64,000 nt of DNA, taken from assembly GCA_002390745.1 (NCBI GenBank), contig DGQK01000030.1:1-64000 (forward strand), given 5' to 3'. The first letter of the stretch is position 1. Each line of letters begins with the position of its first letter. The translations under genes and the position numbers were made by a program. Below, one piece after another: positions 59,290-64,000 of this stretch. The DNA comes from Bacteroidetes bacterium UBA4416 (GTDB lineage: Bacteria; Bacteroidota; Bacteroidia; B-17B0; Aurantibacillaceae). The notes below the pieces were generated by a model. The model had not been told where the DNA came from. It saw nothing but the letters and a program-made list of their open reading frames with translations, and did not search any database.

Positions 59290-59856
59290 TTATCTATCCA
59301 CTATGTAATTCAGCTCCGTTACCCCGGAGGCAAATTGCCGGGTAGTCAATAGCTTTAGTTTTACCTGGTCTTTGATACCTGTAAACAACGAAACCCCTTT
59401 CCCGAGAATAATTGGATTGACAAACAGCCAGTAACCGTCAATTAAGTTCTGTTGAATAAGCGCGTGTGTTGCTGTCGGGCTGCCAAACAGCAGTATATCG
59501 TTCCCTGGCTGCTCTTTAAGTTCATGTATGCTTTGCGAAAGCTTGCCGCTGATAATTTTTGTATTGGCCGGGGCGTCTTTCATTGTTTCTGACATGACAA
59601 TCTTTTGTGCCTTATTATACCACTTCGAATGCTCAATGTCGTGCTTGCTCGCATCAGGCATATCTCCTGCGGTAGGCCAGTAACTTTCCATCATCTGATA
59701 GGTGACGCGCCCGTACAATGCCGTATCGCTTTCACTCACCCTTTTGCCGACGTGATCAAAAATCTCCTCATCGACTTTAATCCAGTCCATTTCTCCATGA
59801 GGGCCTGCTACATAGCCGTCAAGCGAAATATGCATAAATGAAATTATCTTTCTCAT
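59290..59856 (-). CDS. Dihydrofolate reductase family protein (RibD C-terminal-like)
   Basis: A 188-residue single-domain protein of the DHFR/RibD-C superfamily. Features are RKIISFMHISLDGYVAGPHG at the start, DTALYGRVTYQMMESYWP near residue 44, and the NADPH-binding segment NDILLFGSPTATHALIQQNL, with late strands YWLFVNPIILGKG. No full thymidylate-pathway context is present. Members of this group in Bacteroidota are generic reductases of unknown substrate. It lies between two M1 peptidase genes on the same strand. Confidence 0.9.
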   Translation of the reverse strand: MRKIISFMHISLDGYVAGPHGEMDWIKVDEEIFDHVGKRVSESDTALYGRVTYQMMESYWPTAGDMPDASKHDIEHSKWYNKAQKIVMSETMKDAPANTKIISGKLSQSIHELKEQPGNDILLFGSPTATHALIQQNLIDGYWLFVNPIILGKGVSLFTGIKDQVKLKLLTTRQFASGVTELNYIVDR

Positions 59857-59910
59857 AGGTGTTGGCTTTTTGGGTTCTTGTTGTATTATCGCTTTTAATC
59901 ATGGGCACAA

Positions 59911-62277
59911 CTACTTCGTTGCCTTCGCCTTCTGCATGGGGTTGCCTCCGGTGCTCTGGCCGCGCCCTACACTTTTGGTTTTAAACACATCAAAACGGTC
60001 CGGAGCCTGTTTGATGTTCCAGGTGTTGTTCTTCTCATTGATGTCGCAGGTTTCCTTATAAGGGTCTAACAGGATCGAGGCCACCTCTTTCTCTTTCGCG
60101 TAGGTCTTCACCACATTCTTTTCGTTCTTGCGCCACACGTAAGCATGAACGCGGTCAATTTCCGACGTGCCGTCCTTGTAATTCCACTGGATGATGAGCG
60201 GGCTCACCGCCCCGCCCTTGTTGGTGAAATACAGCTCGTACATGTATTTTCCTTTGAGTGCAGCCAGCGCCGAATCGCTCAGAGGCTCGTAGTTCTCGTA
60301 ATAATTCACCGGTTTTTTCTCTACGGCTGTTTTTATTTCCGGCTTATAATGGTAATAGAAATCGCGCAGGGTCGTATCCACATCTACTAAGAATTTCATG
60401 CCGGATTCGCGGTTCCTTACTTTGGAAATGCTCTCAAACTCCTTCCCTTTCGGGTAAATCCGGAGGGTGTCGTTTTTTACAGGAACGGTTTTGTTGTTCA
60501 CGAAAGTGTAGGCCTTTACAGAGTCCATGGAGATATCCACGGGCTCTATGTCATAGAACCAGGCACGCCAGAACCAGTCGAGGTCAACGGCGCTCGCGTC
60601 TTCCATGGTGCGGAAGAAATCAGCAGGCGTCGGGTGTTTGAATGCCCAGCGTGTGGCATATTGCTTAAATGCAAAATCAAACAGCTCCCGGCCCATCACC
60701 GTTTCACGCAGGATATTCAGTGCGGTACAGGGCTTGCCGTAAGCATTCGCCCCGAAGTTGATGATGTTCTCGCTATTGGTCATGATCGGCTCCAGCTGGT
60801 CTTTCGGCAGCTTCATGTAGTCCACCATTTTGTAAGCCGGCCCGCGGTTGGAAGGGTAATTGTTATCGAATTCCTGCTCGGTTAAAAACTGTACAAAGGT
60901 ATTGAGGCCCTCATCGAGCCAGCTCCACTGGCGCTCATCGCTGTTGATGATCATCGGGAAAAAGTTGTGCCCCACCTCATGGATAATCACGCCCAGCATC
61001 CCGTATTTGGTAGATTCGGAGTAGGTGCCGTCCTTTTCCGTTCTTCCGAAGTTGAAACAGATCATCGGGTACTCCATGCCGTTGGCCGCTTCAATGCTTT
61101 GCGCCACAGGGTATGGGTAAGGGATCGTGAATTTGGAATAGGTTTTAATGGTATGCGCTACGGTTTTGGTCGAATATTTCCGGTAAAGGCCCGCCGCTTC
61201 TTTGGCGTAAAAGCTCATACACATGACTTTTCTTCCATCCTGCTTGATTGGCATGGCATCCCACATGAATTTGCGTGACGAGCCCCATGCAAAATCCCGG
61301 ACGCTGTCGGCCTTGAATACCCAGGTTTTGGTGGCAGTCGCCTTGTTCTTTTCAGCCTCCGTGCATTCGCTCAGGGTCACAATTTCCGTTACATCGCCGT
61401 AATTCGTGCTTGCCTTCGTATAGCGCGCCATCTGCGTAGGCGTCAGCACCTGGGCGTAGTTCTGGCACTCGCCGGTAGCACATACCAGGTGATCGGCAGG
61501 CACCGTCATTTTTACCGTGAAATTCCCGAAGGCCAGGGCAAACTCCCCTCTTCCCGTAAATTGCTTGTGCTGCCAGCCCTGGAAGTCGCTGTATACACAC
61601 ATGCGCGGGTACCATTGCGTCATCGTAAACAAGGAATTTCCGTCTTCCGCAAAATATTCATAGCCACCGCGGCCGCCGATCACCGTTCTATGGCCGATTT
61701 TGTATTGCCATTTCACATTGAATTTCACTTTAGCTCCCGGCATCAGCGTCTTCGGAAGATCAACCCGCATCATCGTTTCATTGATCGTGTACTTCAGTGC
61801 TTTTCCCATTTCATCAGTCACACTGAGGATCTGGTCACCGAGGCCCTTCAGGCGTTCTTCCACATCAAGCCCTTTCACTGCGCCTTCATCGCCTGGCTGG
61901 CTTAGCTTATTGCTATCGAAGAAATTATTTTCCGCTGTTGGCTTATGCTGGTTCTCATCCAGTTGCAGCCACAGGTAATCGAGCTTATCAGGAGAGTTAT
62001 TAGAATAGGTAATAGTTTCTTTACCGATGAGCATCAGGTTCTTTTCATCGAGGGTAGCTTCGATGTTGTAATCGGCTTTCTGCTGCCAGTATTTTCCACC
62101 GGGTGCCCCTGAAGCTGTTCGGTACTCGTTGGGCGTGGGTAGGATCGTTCCCAGCTGTTCAAATTTATTACCGTGATTGGACGTCGGGTTATTCTGGATA
62201 TTCTGTGCGTAAGCCGAAGAAATCACTGCGCCAGCCATGGCAGCCAGGTAAAGAAAACGGGTCATGTTATAAATCAT
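59911..62277 (-). CDS. Large M1 family metallopeptidase
   Basis: A 788-residue exported peptidase (signal peptide ending ISSAYAQ). The zinc site is His433-Glu-Val-Gly-His437 and Glu456 (HEVGHNFFPMIINSDERQWS, then WLDEG), again with M1 spacing; NGMEYPM is the likely substrate-binding motif. After the catalytic domain comes a further beta-rich region (residues 640-760) with a C-terminal basic tail. It overlaps the end of the HupE-like gene by 11 bases (or starts at a Met four residues later), so the two are cotranscribed. It is not a duplicate of the 545-residue M1 protein: similarity is confined to the catalytic core. Confidence 0.92.
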   Translation of the reverse strand: MIYNMTRFLYLAAMAGAVISSAYAQNIQNNPTSNHGNKFEQLGTILPTPNEYRTASGAPGGKYWQQKADYNIEATLDEKNLMLIGKETITYSNNSPDKLDYLWLQLDENQHKPTAENNFFDSNKLSQPGDEGAVKGLDVEERLKGLGDQILSVTDEMGKALKYTINETMMRVDLPKTLMPGAKVKFNVKWQYKIGHRTVIGGRGGYEYFAEDGNSLFTMTQWYPRMCVYSDFQGWQHKQFTGRGEFALAFGNFTVKMTVPADHLVCATGECQNYAQVLTPTQMARYTKASTNYGDVTEIVTLSECTEAEKNKATATKTWVFKADSVRDFAWGSSRKFMWDAMPIKQDGRKVMCMSFYAKEAAGLYRKYSTKTVAHTIKTYSKFTIPYPYPVAQSIEAANGMEYPMICFNFGRTEKDGTYSESTKYGMLGVIIHEVGHNFFPMIINSDERQWSWLDEGLNTFVQFLTEQEFDNNYPSNRGPAYKMVDYMKLPKDQLEPIMTNSENIINFGANAYGKPCTALNILRETVMGRELFDFAFKQYATRWAFKHPTPADFFRTMEDASAVDLDWFWRAWFYDIEPVDISMDSVKAYTFVNNKTVPVKNDTLRIYPKGKEFESISKVRNRESGMKFLVDVDTTLRDFYYHYKPEIKTAVEKKPVNYYENYEPLSDSALAALKGKYMYELYFTNKGGAVSPLIIQWNYKDGTSEIDRVHAYVWRKNEKNVVKTYAKEKEVASILLDPYKETCDINEKNNTWNIKQAPDRFDVFKTKSVGRGQSTGGNPMQKAKATK

Positions 62278-62869
62278 TTAAGCGTTGTACAAATAATAAA
62301 AAAGCAATGCCAAACACAGCCGAAGACACAAAAAACTGGTAATCGGCCCGTTTGATCCGGGTAAATCTAGCTAAAAAAACGGATAAAATAAGCATGGATG
62401 CCACGATAATAATCTGCCCCGCTTCCAGGCCAAGATTGAAGCTCAGCAAGGGAAACACGAGGCTTTCCTCTTTTCCCAACATAGACTTGAGAAGGTAGGA
62501 AAAGCCCATGCCATGAATAAATCCAAACAACAATGCCAGGCTGTAGTTAAGCCGGTAGCTTATGGTTGCCGGGTTATGCCGGTTCGTTCCCTTGGTCCTG
62601 CCGGCGATATTCACGATACAGGTCAACAGGATAGTGAGCGGGATCAGCACTTCGATCCAGGCCTGCCTGACGGTAAACAGCTTCAGGACGCTGGCTGCCA
62701 GGGTCAGCGAATGGCCTATCGTAAAGGCGGTGACCAGTATCAACAGCTGCTTCCATTCCTTCACCGAAAACAGCACACAAAGCGCCATCACATACAGGAT
62801 ATGGTCGTAGCCGCTCCAGTCCAGAATATGACCGGTGCCCGTACTGAACCACAACCAGAATTCGTTCAT
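62267..62869 (-). CDS. HupE/UreJ family membrane protein
   Basis: A 200-residue membrane protein with about six helices. Family features are DHILYVMALC near residue 22 and GHSLTLAASVL near residue 52, holding metal-binding histidines, and FIHGMGFSYLL near residue 132. HupE/UreJ proteins are associated with nickel uptake for hydrogenase and urease, but no hydrogenase or urease gene is visible, so another metal is possible. It heads a leftward operon with an M1 metallopeptidase and is divergent from a DUF6702-like gene with six bases or more between them. Confidence 0.85.
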   Translation of the reverse strand: MNEFWLWFSTGTGHILDWSGYDHILYVMALCVLFSVKEWKQLLILVTAFTIGHSLTLAASVLKLFTVRQAWIEVLIPLTILLTCIVNIAGRTKGTNRHNPATISYRLNYSLALLFGFIHGMGFSYLLKSMLGKEESLVFPLLSFNLGLEAGQIIIVASMLILSVFLARFTRIKRADYQFFVSSAVFGIAFLLFVQRLNDL

Positions 62870-62878
62870 AAATTTTGC

Positions 62879-62886
62879 TACTTTTG
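62879..62886 (+). promoter_or_regulatory. Candidate -7 box of the DUF6702-like gene
   Basis: TACTTTTG is a full TAnnTTTG match and ends three bases before the GTG at 62890. Confidence 0.45.
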
Positions 62887-62889
62887 TGT

Positions 62890-63441
62890 GTGCTAAAAAT
62901 AAGGAATATCGCCTCTCTCCGGCAAAATATTACACCTGCGGCAAAATACCTGCTTATAGGGTTGGCCGCGTTTTTAGCGTCTTCTTTCCATTCCGCGAAA
63001 CATCCTTATTACATCAGCCTGACAGAGATCAGCAGTAAAGGAAAGCCGGAGATCCAGGTAAGTGTGCGTATTTTCACCAACGACCTGGAGGATGCGCTGA
63101 GGAAGAGCTCCGGCAAAGCCCTTGACATCATGAACCCCAAAAACAAGGCGGAAGCCGATAGCATTCTGTTCCACTACATCAGCAAACATTTGTCGGTGAC
63201 CCTGAATGCAAAGCTACAGGCGCTGCACTACATCGGCTATGAACAAGAGGAGGAATCCACCTGGGCTTACCTGGAAATCAGGAACACAAAGCCTGTGGCG
63301 CTTAAAACGCTCAGGGTCGACAACACCATCCTCTACGATTATTTTCCGGCTCAAACACACATCATCCGTGTGAACCGCTTTGAGACGACAGATAGTAAAA
63401 AAATCACCAATCCCGAAAGCAAAGCGGAGTTCCGTTTTTAA
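62890..63441 (+). CDS. DUF6702-like exported protein
   Basis: A 183-residue protein with a hydrophobic export signal (AKYLLIGLAAFLASSFHSA) and a mature domain starting HPYYISLTEIS, typical of the DUF6702 group often adjacent to M1 peptidase and HupE genes in Bacteroidota (from memory). The mature strands include VSVRIFTNDLEDALRKSSG and LRVDNTILYDYFPAQTH. I chose GTG at 62890; TTG at 62875 would give five extra residues and sits inside the promoter. It overlaps no gene and precedes miaA by three bases, so they may be cotranscribed. Confidence 0.8.
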   Translation: MLKIRNIASLRQNITPAAKYLLIGLAAFLASSFHSAKHPYYISLTEISSKGKPEIQVSVRIFTNDLEDALRKSSGKALDIMNPKNKAEADSILFHYISKHLSVTLNAKLQALHYIGYEQEEESTWAYLEIRNTKPVALKTLRVDNTILYDYFPAQTHIIRVNRFETTDSKKITNPESKAEFRF

Positions 63442-63444
63442 ATA

Positions 63445-64000
63445 TTGAAAAAGCACCTGATAATTGTTGCCGGCCCTACGGCAGTTGGAAAAACAGCCCT
63501 GGCTGTGGAACTGGCCAAGCATTTCGCCTGCCCGGTGATCTCGGCCGATTCCAGGCAGTTCTTCAGGGAAATGAGCATCGGTACCGCAAAGCCCACGCCG
63601 CAGGAGATGCAGGGAGTGCCGCATGAATTTGTAGATCACATCAGCATTCACGAAAGCTACAATGCCGGGCAATATGAGCGCGATGCCATTGCGCGGATCG
63701 AAACCCTCTTCCGTAGCCATAACCAGCTCATCCTTGTGGGTGGCTCCGGACTTTACATCAATGCTATTCTCCATGGTGTGGATGAGTTTGAAGAGATACC
63801 GGCAGCGATCCGCGAACAACTCCAGGCCGGCTATTCGGAACAAGGCATCGGGTATTTGCAAAACCTGCTGAAAACACATGATCCTGCTTATTATACACAG
63901 GTAGACCTCAACAACCCGCAACGCCTGATGCGCGCACTCGAAGTATGCCTGCACAATGGCCGCCCCTACTCTTCTTTCCGCACCAAAGAGAAAAAAGAGA
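63445..64000 (+). CDS. miaA: tRNA dimethylallyltransferase, partial
   Basis: The first 185 codons of MiaA, open to the window end. It begins KKHLIIVAGPTAVGKTALAV with the P-loop GPTAVGKT, followed by SADSRQFFREMSIGTAKPTP and the LVGGSGLYINAIL strand, all characteristic. The enzyme adds dimethylallyl to A37 of tRNAs reading UNN codons. The start codon is TTG at 63445, three bases after the stop of the upstream gene; no ATG exists in frame before the conserved P-loop. A gene starting with TTG and running off the end is easily missed. Confidence 0.95.
   Translation, partial: MKKHLIIVAGPTAVGKTALAVELAKHFACPVISADSRQFFREMSIGTAKPTPQEMQGVPHEFVDHISIHESYNAGQYERDAIARIETLFRSHNQLILVGGSGLYINAILHGVDEFEEIPAAIREQLQAGYSEQGIGYLQNLLKTHDPAYYTQVDLNNPQRLMRALEVCLHNGRPYSSFRTKEKKE

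Overview
The window is a 64 kb chromosomal segment of a member of the Bacteroidota, most likely of the Chitinophagales/Sphingobacteriales type. The evidence is type IX secretion sorting domains (gliding-motility CHU_C and type A), LytTR/LytS two-component signalling, many signal peptides ending in AQ or NAQ, Bacteroidota-style -7 promoter boxes (TAnnTTTG) with weak ribosome binding sites, and housekeeping genes of that phylum (mutS, gyrB, mdh, glmM, iscS-type desulfurase, miaA). I see no rRNA, tRNA, CRISPR array, insertion sequence or prophage.

Layout. 1-489: 3' end of a small secreted protein gene, followed by a hairpin-rich spacer. 753-8087: surface polysaccharide cluster (two GT4 glycosyltransferases, Wzx-like flippase, polysaccharide deacetylase, GNAT, FkbM methyltransferase). 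8208-15665: a giant T9SS protein with 70-residue tandem repeats, then a LytTR response regulator and its propeller/LytS-type kinase. 15828-19103: DedA, rhodanese, phosphosulfolactate synthase-like and TPR genes. 19256-21851: glmM and a cysteine desulfurase. 22058-25425: outer-membrane barrel, small secreted protein, vWA protein. 25497-29675: TPR protein, ECF sigma factor with a membrane partner, and a compact four-gene operon (S24/S26-like, zinc ribbon, metallophosphoesterase, GNAT). 29733-32387: mutS. 33038-38328: a more AT-rich operon for a fibre-like surface protein, a T9SS glycoside-hydrolase-like protein, a barrel protein and a lipoprotein. 38541-40541: divergent oxidoreductase and AraC regulator. 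40561-44518: MBOAT plus two SGNH hydrolases, an O-acylation module. 44635-49437: lipoprotein, mdh, gyrB, terC. 49805-56140: outer-membrane barrel with a large TPR protein, then an FtsE-like ATPase with a membrane protein. 56381-63441: esterase, two M1 peptidases, reductase-like protein, HupE/UreJ and DUF6702-like protein. 63445-64000: start of miaA, running off the end.

The most interesting material is in the spacers. Three copies of a structured element (38371-38494, 49474-49592, 49630-49735) share single-stranded blocks while their inner and outer stems differ in compensating ways, as expected of a folded RNA family at gene 3' ends. Four spacers hold decayed gene pieces missed by simple ORF calling: a flippase N-terminus (5770-5878), a LytTR regulator C-terminus (8100-8178), a probable XRE regulator C-terminus (32564-32680) and an M1 peptidase C-terminus (56164-56316). 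Three of them resemble an intact gene a few kb or less away. Several genes have a TAnnTTTG-type box 3-7 bases before the start codon, suggesting leaderless or nearly leaderless transcripts.
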